DNA of 64,000 bases, from NCBI GenBank assembly GCA_026119935.1, contig JALRMH010000013.1, forward strand, positions 682,001-746,000. Direction: 5' to 3'. Made by a program: the position numbers and the translations under genes. Every line of letters starts with the position of its first letter. Positions within the stretch are counted from its first letter, which is position 1. A model generated the notes under the pieces. It did not search any database and had not been told where the DNA came from. It worked only from the letters and a program-made list of their open reading frames with translations. Below, one piece after another: positions 31,646 through 43,379 of the stretch. Origin of the DNA: Endothia cerciana. Its lineage: Eukaryota; Ascomycota; Sordariomycetes; Diaporthales; Cryphonectriaceae.

Positions 31646-32794
31646 GTATATCGGTTGTTCAGAATGTCCATTGATTTTTTTTGGTCTGTCATAGAAGCAA
31701 AGTCCCCAGGGAATACGGCCTACGGAGACGAGGCTTTTCGTGTAAGTTCTCATTCCCGTCACGTGCAGGCACTCCGGCCACTTCCGGTACCCATACCGTC
31801 CAACACACCTTCTCAGACTGTACCCTACAGTGCAGTCTGACTCCTTGAAAGCCCTGTGATGTCCAGATCCGGCTGGCCTCGCCACTCCAGTGGTGGTTTG
31901 GCGGCCGCTGGAGGACTTGCTCCACTCCAGCCGGCCCACTGCTGCCACGGGGGCCACCCTCTGACGATCCGAACCGTCAGCAGGGAGGACCTGGCGTTCC
32001 GCAGTGCTGCTTTTGTACCCGTGGGGATACACCCACGCCTCGACATTGACCTGCCGGGGTGATCAGTCCAGTGCTAGTAAAGGCTGTCTCTGTCCTGTGA
32101 GAGGGCACCGTCATGGTCGAGAGTGCGGTGCCAGGCTTTAAGCCGGCTTCAAAACAAAGAGTTGTAACCTCGCCCTATCGCGTTTCCGTTTCTTCCCGGC
32201 ACCGTGCGACCCTTTACTAGCTCGCGTAACATTTATATCAACTTGGGTACGTACATCTGGCGAAGCCGGTTCAAATAGGTGGTGAGGTTGATTCTGCCAG
32301 GCTTATACACAGAGCCGGTTTGGTTGCGACTGCGTAGGTGAAAGCCTGGGGCGCCTTGACTCCGAAAACGTCCTACTTCTCTTTCGACACCGACGCCCTC
32401 CATTTTCAGGCCCCTTTGCTAACATTCTAAGCTCCTGCCAGCAGCTTCGTCTACGCGGAACCTGCGAGTGTGTTTGGTGAAGCCGGAGTTGTATGATAAT
32501 CCGGTCCAGTGAGGCTGAAAGAGTGTCTGCGACAGGGATAAGGCATGTGCGTGTGTTGGAGAAAGAAGTGGGGGTTGGTATCGATAAGATGAATCCAAAT
32601 CCCGGTCGCCAACGACAAAGGCAGCCACGACCTTTCTCTGCGCGCCCGACCTGCATTTTACTTTGTCCTAAACCTTTGTTGCATGTTATTGACTGGCTGC
32701 CGTTGTTCACCTACCAAACCGCGCCACAGCCTACACACCTCTTTATCACCCTCATTTCCCTCCCTCTTCTTCGCGTTCTGCGTGATGGCTCTCT
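31646..32794. other. Intergenic, no supported gene
   Basis: A minus-strand open frame (32032-31388) overlaps the ankyrin scrap and has no domain. The stretch probably holds further degraded repeat sequence. Confidence 0.4.
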
Positions 32795-34225
32795 ATGGCG
32801 ACAGTGCAGAACCTGAAGAGACAACGCGCATACGAGGCTTTGCAGGGCAGTCGTCCTACGGAAGTTCGAAAGACAGATCCAGATCCGCCTCTACCAGATC
32901 AACATCCTGCCCAACGACCACGTCAAGACCACACAGTACACAACAGTCCCTCCCTTGGCCCTCACCGTACCTGGCGCTATCCACCCGAGTTTTGGGACAG
33001 ACTTTCGACCATTCCGCTCGAACGTGGCACACTCGAAGAACTCGACCGGCGGACCTGTGGACGACCCCCTTCCCCCCCTCCGCCATCGCCTCCGACCGGG
33101 TTTGCCTCAGACCTTATCCGAACATTATCGCCGACGAGTACACGAGACCTTACTCGATTTGCACGTCACGGTGGACCAGACTTGCGGGGCCTGCGAGGGT
33201 ATTCCGCTCCTGCTACAGTCCTCAGGGACTACCTATCCGCCATTGCAATGAGCTCTACATCTCAAAGCCGAGCAACCAAGTCCACCGAACCAACAACCGC
33301 TACAAAATCAGGAACAACCAAGAGCAGGAAGATTTCACCTTACAACCGTGCATTCGAACAGCATCTTACTGATCATGGTGTTCGTACAACCTGGAACTCA
33401 CAAGAGCCAGAGTTGGACGCTGTCTACGCAACACTAGCAAAACCTCGACAAGCGAAGGATGAAGACGATGTGTGCAAGCACGTTCTTCCAACCATTTCTG
33501 GCTCTTGGGAAGACAACTACCCGTCCACCGAGGACATGGCTTTTGGGAATTTGGAGCCTCTCACCGACGGCACCATACCAGCCCCTAAACCAGACATTGC
33601 CCTTGGAGCTCTACCCGATCAACTCAATCCAACCATCCGCAAGGAACTCCAACATCACATTATCCCCTCCACTGCGATAGATAGAGTAATGGCGCCAAAC
33701 TTCTTTGTGGAGGCGAAGGGCCCAGGCGGGTCTGCCGCAGTAATGCTTCGACAGGCTCGCTACGACGGAGCGGTTGGAGCTCGCGCCATGCACAGTCTGC
33801 AGAACTACGGCGCAGAGGAAACAGTCTATGATGGCCAGCCCTACACATACTCTACGACGTACCACAATGGACAACTCCAGCTATACGCGCACCATACAGC
33901 CGCGCCCTCGACCTCTGGTAGCCGGCCCGAGTACCACATGGCCCAGCTCGCATCTTACGCGTTGACCAACAAGCGGGAGACCTTTGTTGAAGGAGCTACG
34001 GCATTCAGGAACGCGCGGGATATGGCGAAGCAGCACCGAGACACCTTCATTGAGGCCGCAAATTCCAGACACCCCACACGATTGGTGTCTGCTCATGAGA
34101 ATCTTGCTGTCTCTACTGAGCGTCCCTCTCCACCAGACAGTGATGATAGGCAACCAAGTGCTTCTCCTTGCCAGCTACAGCAGTCTGTCAGTGCCATGAA
34201 CTCATCTCGTCCCAAATCGATGTAG
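32795..34225 (+). CDS. DUF7924-like protein with a PD-(D/E)XK nuclease-type core
   Basis: The frame from ATG 32795 (MATVQNLKRQRAYEALQG) runs 476 residues. The first 160 are Pro/Arg-rich and disordered. A folded part begins at about residue 180 (SPYNRAFEQHLTDHGV). The core reads PKPDIALG (Asp267) and 39 residues later FFVEAKGPGG (Glu306, Lys308). That is the PD...E-x-K layout of the restriction-endonuclease-like fold. MLRQARYDGAVGARAMHSLQ and YHMAQLASYALT follow. Such fungal proteins are widespread and uncharacterised. The 3' end may be spliced: a GT at about 34187 and a CAG at 34251-34253 would join another polar exon ending near 34366 or 34473. Nuclease activity is an inference from motifs. 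Confidence 0.65.
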   Translation: MATVQNLKRQRAYEALQGSRPTEVRKTDPDPPLPDQHPAQRPRQDHTVHNSPSLGPHRTWRYPPEFWDRLSTIPLERGTLEELDRRTCGRPPSPPPPSPPTGFASDLIRTLSPTSTRDLTRFARHGGPDLRGLRGYSAPATVLRDYLSAIAMSSTSQSRATKSTEPTTATKSGTTKSRKISPYNRAFEQHLTDHGVRTTWNSQEPELDAVYATLAKPRQAKDEDDVCKHVLPTISGSWEDNYPSTEDMAFGNLEPLTDGTIPAPKPDIALGALPDQLNPTIRKELQHHIIPSTAIDRVMAPNFFVEAKGPGGSAAVMLRQARYDGAVGARAMHSLQNYGAEETVYDGQPYTYSTTYHNGQLQLYAHHTAAPSTSGSRPEYHMAQLASYALTNKRETFVEGATAFRNARDMAKQHRDTFIEAANSRHPTRLVSAHENLAVSTERPSPPDSDDRQPSASPCQLQQSVSAMNSSRPKSM

Positions 34226-34508
34226 TTATTTTACTAATTGTCTCTGCCTGCAGGATGATCGACGGCACAGCAGTCAGGAACCTCAGTCATCCACTGCCGC
34301 AACGGATCCACCGCCGAGCTTTCAATACGAGGTTCACGTCGAGTCCAACGTCAAGCTCTAGCACAAGAAACAACATTGAGAGGCTTACGGTCAGTTCGAA
34401 GCGCGCCAGGAACTCGCAGAGTCCGCCGTCCGTTTCCCATCGTTCAAAGAAAGCACGGCTCTCGAAGGACTGAATAGCAGAACCAGCGCAGGCTTCGGTG
34501 GGGAATTT

Positions 34509-34522
34509 GGGGGGGGGGGGGG
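34509..34522. repeat. Poly(G) tract, 14 bp
   Basis: A run of 14 G, the first of a long series of G or C runs that becomes dense from 37 kb onward. Confidence 0.9.
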
Positions 34523-37500
34523 TAGTCAGAAACGACCGGCCACTTGAGCCCAGTCGTGCTTGAACGGCTGATGTGCATAGCCATGTGGTTGGTAATGTCT
34601 AATATCCCAATCAGGTAGCAATTTCTAGCTGTGTCTTGCTAGAGTGAGTGGCCCTCTAGAAGGGGTGGCCCTAGAAAACCGGCGTCTTAGATTCGCAGTT
34701 AGTATCGGTCAAGACTCTTGAGATAATTATCAGACTGCTGTCTGAGCAGTTATTTCCCCGGAGTGGGCAAACTTTTGTATGCTGAAAAAGCCGATCTCTT
34801 CACGAAAACTCCACCCAAGCCGCATTCCCGACTTCAGATTAAGTCGCCTACCGACGCAAAGCGAGAGCAGCGTTTCTCTCTCGAATTGCGAAGCATTAAA
34901 GATGAGGAAAGCCGCGCATGACAACCTCATTGAGGCATTGGAAACATCTTGTCTTCAAGGGCACGTCACTTTCTCTGGGCCCTGGTTGCTCTGGCGAACT
35001 GCCTAGCGGGCGAACGTGCCCGTTAGGCCTCCAGACTCGCCCCCAAGAATAAGGAACATATCTGGGGGTATCTCTTGGTCGAAACTGGCCAGTCCGGGCG
35101 ATCCGGTCACCGAAAGGATGCTCTTGGCCCGGTGCGAATAATATCGGGCATGAGCATACTAATAGGTGCTGGGCGCGTCCCCGCGGCCATTCGGGCGACG
35201 AGAAGGCCGTAAAGGATAGGCACGGGAGGTCACGTCCCTCCTGGATCTGTGTCTTCAGGCCAGGCCACGGAGACGCCTCGGAGCAGTAGGCACAGCGCAG
35301 CTGACGAAGTGGCCCCGTGAGGCTGAATGCAATCGACATCGTCGTGTTGCGCAGCCCCACAAGACATTTGTGGGTGTCCTGGGACCACCCAGTTAATGCC
35401 TGCGTCTCTTCGGGCTCAGAATAATGCGAGAGAGGCATGACGGTTTCGCGGCGCTGAAGCGCGTGGGAAGAAAACATAGGTTGGGAGAGGAGAGAAGAGA
35501 GAAGACACAGTTGCACAGGAAAGGAGACACGTGCGTAGAATGGAAGACAGCCCATTTTGTAGCACGTACCCTGACCGGGCGCAGTGATGATCTGAACGCT
35601 CGCTTCTTCCAATCCGCGATCAACTCTGTCAGATGGCTCAAGTTGCTCTCCGACTCCAACGTTGGCTCCAGAGTCGGACGCTGGCTTGGACGTCGAAGGT
35701 GAAGAGCCGGAAGGGGCACCGATCCTGATCCTGACGGCTGATGCGACTCGTCTTCATCTTTGAGTGACGGAGGCTCCTGTCCGATTCCAAAAAGGGGACA
35801 GGGGTTGTGTAACAAGGTCGACAAACCTTCGGGAGTGATCCTGTGTGTTGCGAGTGTTCAATTCCGTTGGAGATACATGATGGTCTGGAGGAGAAAAGGT
35901 TCAGAGACCAACCACGTTTTTGTTGATTCCCTAGACAGCACAGTATTGAAGAGGAGAGAGGATGTGAAATAGAGCCTCTTGGCCTGGGAGCCCTACGAAT
36001 GCCTTGTGGCCGTATTTGCCTTTTTCGATTTGCGTAGACTTGTTTCCCGTTGAGATATTTCTTCAGGTACTTACTTTCTCCAGCTTCCCATCTTCGTTTC
36101 TTAGAAAACGAAACGAGAATGCATCACTCATCGAACAATTTTCCAAGAAATAATCTCCATTTTCCATTTCTGGTATATTGTCCTTAGTTGCTGCTGCTTT
36201 CCACCAGCTGCTCCTCCCACCTACCAGTTGCGGCTGCTCTTGCATATACCAACCTATCAATTGCTGATTTTCAGGATCCGCGTAGGGCCCGTGAATATGC
36301 CAGCACAAGACAACCCAAAAAATTGTCTGGTAGAGAAATGGAATGAACAGATTGATTACGCCCAGGGACGCGAGGGGGTCTAGAGGGCTGCCCTATCAAA
36401 GTGTCTGTGATATCTCCTTGTGCTAGCCTACAGGTGTCTCGTCAAAGCCCATGCAGAGAATCACCACCGTTATGCCGGGTCCCAAGCTTGCGTACCTAAC
36501 GATCCTGAGGGTCTGTTAGGCAGGGAAATGGAGTTATCTGCTATACGTCAACCAATAAACTGACTTCCGCAAACCGTCAGTAGGGTCACCGGGAACGTGC
36601 CCGTTATCATCATTTGCCAGGGACCAGGTTCTAGAGGCTGCAGGGGTGAGATGGGCATATTGATCAACATACCAGGAACGGTAGACGGGAGACAGGAAAC
36701 ACCCCCTACGAATAACGTGTAGGTGGTCTGGCACCTTTTCTCTTTGCGAAAGCCGGCATGCCGTAATAGCGGAACCGGATTCTACGACACACTGGCCGCC
36801 TCCGCCCCTCTGTCTTGGCCCACCACCGCCCGGTTCATGTTGCCGGTGACCAGAGCTCTTACGCGGCTGTCCCGGACGGAGGGCCGGAGTACGACACGTA
36901 TCACCCATACAACCGCATCTGTTGAAGGACGTCACGATCATCCCTCCAGTGTACGTGTTGATTGCGGCATGGGATCGGTCTAAGGCTTCGTTGCCTGGTA
37001 CACCTACCTATTGTTGCCTATTACTGCTGCCGATTATTCTCGTGAACGACTGCAGAGTCGCAGAGAAGACAACGGATCCTGGTGTCCACTGGCGGCGCCG
37101 GGGCGGGGGGGGGGGGGTTATGGGTTTTATGGGACACAGCGGCATGGCTGCACCACTCCAGATCGGTTGCTCATCAAGCAGTCCTTTCAAGTTTTGGCGG
37201 CGACATTCCGGGCAGTGAAGCGGTTTCTCGGAGTCCTTGGCGTGCCCTTTCCTCGTATGACTCGTCAAGCCGACCGACGAAAGGAATGAGGCAGAACAGA
37301 AAAACAGGCAGAGACGCTTGACCCTGGATTTATTGCGGGTAGGTGCATACGCAGGTCCATGGTGAGCTGCTCCGAATCCACGGGCGGCTCCCTATCAAGT
37401 CGCCTCGTGCCCGTCACTGACTGGTGAGCAATGAGCCGCCCAATGTACATAGCACGGCCTTTGTCTGCAGCGCCGTCATCAACTGAGTCTACCACCCTGG

Positions 37501-39921
37501 CGATAAAATCGTTCGAAGGGGAGAGGCTTCAGCCACGTAAACGGACAGGCGCTCTGGGTTTTGGTGTGGTTTTGCGAGGGTGTCGGTAGGTCTTCCCTCC
37601 ACCCTCAGGGTCGCGGCCTCCTCGAAGTATTGTCGTCTCCTCTCGGCAAGCAAAGGATCCGACAATTCCCTGATGGCGAAAGCTCGGCCAGTCCCATCGT
37701 GGACCCACCACGCGTTCTCTCAGGTCCTTGCGAGTGGCTTCCCAATGGGCGATATCACTCCGCTCTACGTAGATTGGAGCATATTGCTGTCACAATCGAG
37801 CGAGGGTTGGCGCAGTAGTTCTTCAGATAACCCCCGGTCTGCGTCGACTGCCTGAGGTGCAAAGGATGCCGTCAGGTTCTCACGCAGTTGTCGCGGCTGG
37901 TGACTGCGTTGAAAAACGCCGCTTATATGAGATAAAACGTAGTTCCGCGGCGCTGGCGAGAGCACACCTTTGTTGGGTTGAGTATTAGAAACAAATGCAG
38001 CCCCAACAAAGAACCAGGATGCATACCGTCAAGCCTATTGCCTGCACCGACCCGACCCGCAAGGAAGTACGGACGAATAACGTTCTGGGTACCCGGCGAC
38101 GAGGGTTGTGCCGCAGCCATAATATAGAGAGCTGCTTATACGTTATCGGGAAGATCGGCTTGTCCTGGGTGCCGTCCTTCTATTTCATCCTGACACGTTG
38201 ACTGCCCTCAAAGAGCGGCCGGCCGAGTAGGTAGGTTTTGCACAGAGTCTACCAGAGGAGGAGCATGTTGTGGAACGCAATTCGTATTTCAGGCTCACAA
38301 GGTATATATCCCTTGCCCGCTGCTAAAGGGTCTTGATGAGGAGGGGACAACATCCTCAGCTGTGGGCTTCCTTCTTGATAAAGGTTTGTTCGCGGGTAAA
38401 GTCCCAGCTTGTCAGCCCGGGCACGGGTCCACCAGAAAACTTCAGCTATCATTTTCGCATAACTATTCGGGTACTTGTTTCTCGCATTGACTAGGCAGAA
38501 CTAAACCTGTGATGACTTCAAAAACAGGCCCAACACCTTTGCCTATAATACTTACTCATTCCACACTCGCGAGAGTCTCGCTCTCTTGGCTTGCGTTGTT
38601 TTCGCAACGAGGACAAGGGGCTCGTCGCCGACCTCCGCTAAGAGATCTTGAACCGTCTCGGGATTGATATCCAAAAAGGTTCGACCTGATATACGCGCAG
38701 TGGTCATACTCAATATTAGTTCTGTAGAGATTATGTCGATATCCTACAGTTCCTGAGATCGAGACGGATTCTTGGGCAAGGAAACAGGACCAACTTCCCA
38801 TCAACACTCCACAACTTCTGTTTACCATCTTGCAAGTATCTTGAGAACAGTTTTCAACGGTAATGTACGTATTCTGGAGAGGATCTGCTGCTGTGTGGCA
38901 GCAGCACTTGCACTGGGGCTGGGCTGAGGTCTCTCCCCCCCCCCCCCCGGGACACCACAATCTTCAGGAAATCACCCTGCGGAAGGGGGAGGGGGGGGGG
39001 CGCTTATAAGCCCGACAAGTCGAGGGAGATCCAGGGAGCGGCCCCCGTCTTGTTCACGCCGTTCCTGTGTACATAACCAGACGGGAGGAGGTGGTCAAAC
39101 GCACACACACACACATATACACACGCACACGGGGTCCGCGCCGAGGGTGGGGGGGGGGGGGAAGGGTGTTGGTCTCACAGTCAACAAAATTTGCCGAGAG
39201 CGCACAGATCAGTAAATAAATACGATGGGATCCCTGAGGCAGTGTCCTCCTCGGTCATCATCCCCGACGCACGACTGCCTGTGCAGCCAGGGCGTTCTGG
39301 GGGAGAACCTGAAGAGGCCGCCCGAGTGCCCCCCACGAAGCATCCCCGCCCTTACCTGGAATGAATGAATAAATAAAAAAATAAAAATAAAAGTGCCAGC
39401 ACGACATGTGGTATTCGCAGTAGAAAGAAAGAATGAGACAACCCCCCCCACCCACCAAAAAAGAAAGAAAAAAAGGAGGAGACTGGGTGCACAAAGAAAA
39501 AGAATTTTATCATGACATCCAATTATTTTTGTAACACCCTTCTGCCACACCCGCCAAGTCTCTCTCCAGGAAGGCGGGGGGTGAGGGCAAAGAAATACAA
39601 AAAAAGAGAAGAAGAAAAAAACCACATTCCTTCTGCCTATCACCCAACGTTTCCTCCAGAACCGCCGCAGGAGGGAGCGGGTGTCCCAGCCCTCCACCGC
39701 CATGACCGGACCGTGACCTCACGTCCCCCAACCTCGATGTCCGCAAGTTTGTTCAGGGCTGCGGTCTCCGCCCAGCCCTTGGGGGGCCGCTTGCGCAACT
39801 TCCGGCGCGGGGGTGGCTGGGGGCGCCGGTGGTGGTGTTGCTGCTGCTGGGCAGGGGGGGGGGAGGACGGGCCGGGGGAGGGGGAGGACCCTGAAGTCAA
39901 ACGAGCAAACATCCGGGAGAG
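34523..39921. other. Long stretch with at most gene fragments
   Basis: The only coding-like parts are minus-strand pieces between 36308 and 35393. One reads NGDYFLENCSMSDAFSFRFL and ends at a GTAAGT donor. Another reads ITPEGLSTLLHNPCPLFGIG and ends near a GTACGT donor. They may be two exons of one unknown gene, but the junction phase does not fit. From 37 kb the sequence is dominated by G/C runs (37105-37117, 38935-38948, about 39149-39161), CA repeats (about 39101-39130) and purine/pyrimidine tracts. Confidence 0.35.
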
Positions 39922-40668
39922 TCACCACGCGTTGCGGTCCCAGTTCGGATCTGTACGCATAATGTCAGCCCCGTACACATAGCGAAGGACCCGCTCCTGG
40001 TCTTCACCACCCCCCCCCCGAGAGAGGGGGAGGGAGGGAGGGAGAGAGAAAGAAAGAAGAGAGAAAGAAAGAAGAGAGAAAAAAAAACCCCCCAAAAAAA
40101 ACCTGGGGGCCAGACGTACCTTGTACAAAGGCCGCCAGCACCTTGCTCCCCGTCTGCAGCAGCGGGTGCCCGACCACGATCCTGAGGAACTTCTCCAGCC
40201 CCTGCCTCCGGCCCTCGATGACGTCGTCGCTGAAGCGGTTGGTGAAGACCTTGCCCGGCAGCGGGGGGATGGTGACGCGGGCGCTCTCGCGCTCGAGGAT
40301 GTCGCGGAAGTACTCGAAGTCGGAGTAGCGGCGGCGGACGGTGGACTGGCGCAGCTTGAAGGCGGGGATGTTGGTGCGGCAGACGATCTCGTAGTCGGTG
40401 TACATGGAGCGGCCGATGCCGTGTGTTCGGGGGTTGCGGACCTGTTGCGTATACAGCGCATCGCGCACACCCAAGGTCAGCCGTCCCGTGCCCGCTCGTC
40501 ACAGACCGAGGGGGAGGGGGAGACCAGAGCAGAGTCAAACCCGCCCTGGTATGGGGCAGGGAGAAGGGGGGTGCGCACCTCGATCTCCAGGAAGTTCTCC
40601 GGCGGCCCGTAGATCTCGTCGAACGACTGCTGCCGCGTGTCCGGCAGGCTGGACATGGACTGCATCAC
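39922..40668 (-). CDS. SNX3: Sorting nexin-3 / Grd19 (PX-domain protein)
   Basis: Three exons (40668-40579, 40441-40120, 39950-39922) give exactly 147 codons with the stop, so 146 residues. The N-terminus LPDTRQQSFDEIYGPPENFL is characteristic of SNX3. The PX domain fills most of the rest: IVCRTNIPAF, the phosphoinositide-binding RRRYSDFEYF, a Pro-rich loop IPPLPGKVF, and RRQGLEKFLRIVVGHPLL. The last exon encodes the end of DPNWDRNAW. The protein binds PI3P on endosomes and works with retromer to recycle membrane cargo to the Golgi. The introns (137 and 169 nt) contain long purine tracts and C/G runs, but all splice sites are GT-AG. Either of two adjacent start methionines is possible. Confidence 0.95.
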
Positions 40669-40994
40669 GGGCCTGGGGAACCTCGACGAGACGGGCGACG
40701 TCGCCGCGCTGCTGCTGCCGGTGCTGCCGGCGCCGCCGCCCGCCAGGCCCGCCGACGGCAGCGGGGACCTGGGCGGGAGCCCGGCGCCCGCGGCCGGGGG
40801 GGCGCCGCCACCGCCGCCGTTCTCTCCGTTGGAAGCCGTCTTGACGGTGGTTGCGGAGGGGGGGGGGGGTTGGTATCGGTTTTTCTTCTGGGCGGCGCGG
40901 CCTCGAGGCCGGGTCAGGAGCTACAGGATAGCTTTCGGCGTCCCGCGGGGTGGGAGGCGACGATGGGTAGCTGATGTTGAAGGGGGGACGTTGA

Positions 40995-41026
<32 letters not shown>

Positions 41027-41795
41027 TATGTCACGCGCGGGCAAAGCGGTAGGCTTGCTGAATTGTAGGGTGAAGAGTGGAGACACACCACTCTGGAGGG
41101 CATGGGGAATAAGCGCGCACCCTAGTTGGGGGGGGGGGTGGGTGTTACCCTGCAGAGCCCCATCCCAGAACCGTGGATCTGGGGAAGGGGAAGTAAAAAA
41201 ATATAAAAATAAAAAAAATAAAAAAGAACTTCCTCGGCAACGGTGTCAAACCAGCCGCGTCAACCCCCCCCCCCCCAATCCGTCTTGCGATCCCGGTTTC
41301 TCACGCGGTGAAGTGGTGCTGCTCTATCTCATGTCCAGGTTTCATCTACGCCGCATGGTTCACGCCAATCGGTACGGGCAGAGCTCATCAGCAATTAATT
41401 GATCAACGCTGGGCTGGACACGGCTCTGGTCGCACGCCCTCAGGTGGGCGCGCTTCAGGTTGCCCACTGGCCCTGGCGGCCGCCTTGCTAGCTATACTAT
41501 CCAATATAGAATGCCCCTCGCGTAACCCCCGGCCTGGATACGCCCACACGGTGGTGATTACGGGTGGCGGATGTGACGGGCAATCTGTCTGTCGTTGTGG
41601 TCGGTATAAATAAGCCTTGACGTGAGAAGCGATAGGCAGATTTCCTCACCTGTGCCCACCCACCACGCCCACCCCCGTCTTACATCCTGCCCTGCCTGGG
41701 CCGTTGTCCCAGGCCGTGCAGCCGTGTGGCCGCTCAGGTCTTGATGGGTCGGCCGCCCGCCCTGCCCCTGAGGTGGCCCGCCCGGATGGTGGTCC
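40669..41795. other. Intergenic between SNX3 and SF3A1, microsatellite-rich
   Basis: It contains Gly/Ala-coding-like GC repeats next to the SNX3 start, a (GT)13 microsatellite at 40995-41020, poly(G) at about 40857-40867, a poly(A)-rich block at about 41197-41225 and poly(C) at about 41264-41275. No independent gene is supported. Confidence 0.6.
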
Positions 41796-43379
41796 TCATC
41801 TCTTCTCGGCCGAAAACTTCTCGTGGATGGCCCTGATCTGGTCCTCGACGCTGACCGGCGGTGACTGGTTCGCCTGGGCCTGGCCCCCGGGGCCCCCGTC
41901 GGAGGAGCCGACGGCAACCTTCTTCCGCCGGGACGCCTCTTCCTCGGACACGGGCAGCCCGGCGGCATCAAACACGTCGCTGCGCTGGCTGGCAAAGCGC
42001 TTGAGGTTGTTTGCCACATCTGCCGTGGACAGGTTCGTCGTGGCATAGCGTGAGTCCGCCTTGGCCTTCTGTTCCTTCCACCTCGGGTCCAGCAGCTCGA
42101 TCCGCATGTGCTCCTGCAGCTCGCTGAACGGCACCTGCTGGCTGCAGTTCGGGCAGATCGCCACCTGCTGCCCCGTCTTGTTCCGTGCCGCCGCCCTCGG
42201 GACGGGCGCCTCCCTGATCTTGACGTTCCCCATCCCCCCTCTGGCCTCCGCCTGCGCCTGCTGCGCCCGCGCCCTCGCCCGCTCCCGCTCCGCGATCCTC
42301 TGTGCCTCCTCGTCCTCTCCGGGCCTTGTTGCTGTTGTTCCTCCGGCTGCCGGCGGTGTGGGCGGGTGCGCGGGGGGCGGGTGCACCGGGAGGGTCTGTT
42401 GCTGGGCTGCCGGCAGCGGGCCGTCGTCGAACGGGAAGGCCTCCTCGAGGCGGAGGTTGGAGCTGATGGCCACCTTGTTCCTCTCCTCGAGCGAGGCGTA
42501 CTGCAGGTCGTTGAGCGTCGTCGGGGGCGGCAGCTTGGCCTGCTCGTCGAGCTCCGTGAACACGATGGTCTCGGCCACCACGAAGTCGTTCCAGTCGATC
42601 CGTGCGAACTCCAGCTTCTCCTCCTGCTCCTCCTCCTCCCTCCTGGCCTTCTCCGCCTCCTGGTGCTTCGCCCATTCAGCCCTCTGCCTGGCGCGCGCCA
42701 GCACGTGGTACTTGTTGTCCACCGTCTTCTGCAGCTCCTCCATGCGTTCCCGCTGGGCCTTGGTGCCCTCCCCCGTGCCCGTCTCCCGCAGCAGTATGGA
42801 GTACTGGTCGATCATGTGCTGGAAGTAGTTGTGGAAGGTGTGGTTCTGGATGAGGAACTGGAACTGCGGGCTGCTGCCCTCGCGCTGTGCCAGGCTCGTC
42901 ATGAACTGCCGGCCGTTCCTCGCGACGAACAGCGCCGTCAGCCGCAGGATCTCCAGGTCCTTCTGGTTGATGCGCGGCATGCGCGCCGAGAACTGGAAGT
43001 CGGGCGGCTTGGGCGGGCCCTTTGGCACCTCCTTCTCAGGCGCTGGCCCAATCTCCCCGGTGCGGCCGGCGGCGACGTTATCACCGTGCCCGGCCTTGTA
43101 TTCCTCCTTGCGCCACTGGTAGTAGGGGTGGTACGCGTCGGATTGGCTCATCAGGAAGCTAAACTTCGGGTTGGCGCCGTGGCTCTCGCGGATTCTATCC
43201 TCGAAGCTTACCCCGCGGCGTGCCACGAAGCTGGCGGTCTTCTCGATGGCCTCGCGGATCTCGCCAGGCGGAGGGATGACCATGCCGGGGGGCGGCTTCA
43301 TCTTCTCGTCGGGGGCTGCCGCCGCCGCTGCTGCTGTTGCTGCTGCTGCTGGTGCAGCATCGCCGTTGGTGGTCGCCAT
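41796..43379 (-). CDS. SF3A1: Splicing factor 3A subunit 1 (Prp21)
   Basis: ATG 43379 (MATTNGDAAPAAAATA) gives 527 residues in a single exon. Two SURP modules are clear. The first runs from IREAIEKTASFVARRG to HPYYQWRKEEY, the second from LEILRLTALFVARNG to FHNYFQHMIDQY. A Prp21-type middle part follows (YASLEERNKVAISSNLRLEE), then a Glu/Lys-rich coiled coil. The conserved C-terminal block is ELQEHMRIELLDPRW, RFASQRSDVF and VEDQIRAIHEK. The protein is a core subunit of SF3a in the U2 snRNP and acts in prespliceosome assembly in the nucleus. The metazoan C-terminal ubiquitin-like domain is absent. A poly-Ala run (coded by GCA/GCC repeats) follows the start. A CPNC pair precedes the EHMRI block. 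Confidence 0.95.
   Translation of the reverse strand: MATTNGDAAPAAAATAAAAAAAPDEKMKPPPGMVIPPPGEIREAIEKTASFVARRGVSFEDRIRESHGANPKFSFLMSQSDAYHPYYQWRKEEYKAGHGDNVAAGRTGEIGPAPEKEVPKGPPKPPDFQFSARMPRINQKDLEILRLTALFVARNGRQFMTSLAQREGSSPQFQFLIQNHTFHNYFQHMIDQYSILLRETGTGEGTKAQRERMEELQKTVDNKYHVLARARQRAEWAKHQEAEKARREEEEQEEKLEFARIDWNDFVVAETIVFTELDEQAKLPPPTTLNDLQYASLEERNKVAISSNLRLEEAFPFDDGPLPAAQQQTLPVHPPPAHPPTPPAAGGTTATRPGEDEEAQRIAERERARARAQQAQAEARGGMGNVKIREAPVPRAAARNKTGQQVAICPNCSQQVPFSELQEHMRIELLDPRWKEQKAKADSRYATTNLSTADVANNLKRFASQRSDVFDAAGLPVSEEEASRRKKVAVGSSDGGPGGQAQANQSPPVSVEDQIRAIHEKFSAEKR

Noticed and set aside
39209..39703. Phe/Leu-rich minus-strand frame resembling a membrane protein
   Set aside because: It is created by purine/pyrimidine low-complexity tracts downstream of SNX3. 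There are no loops or motifs typical of a real protein.
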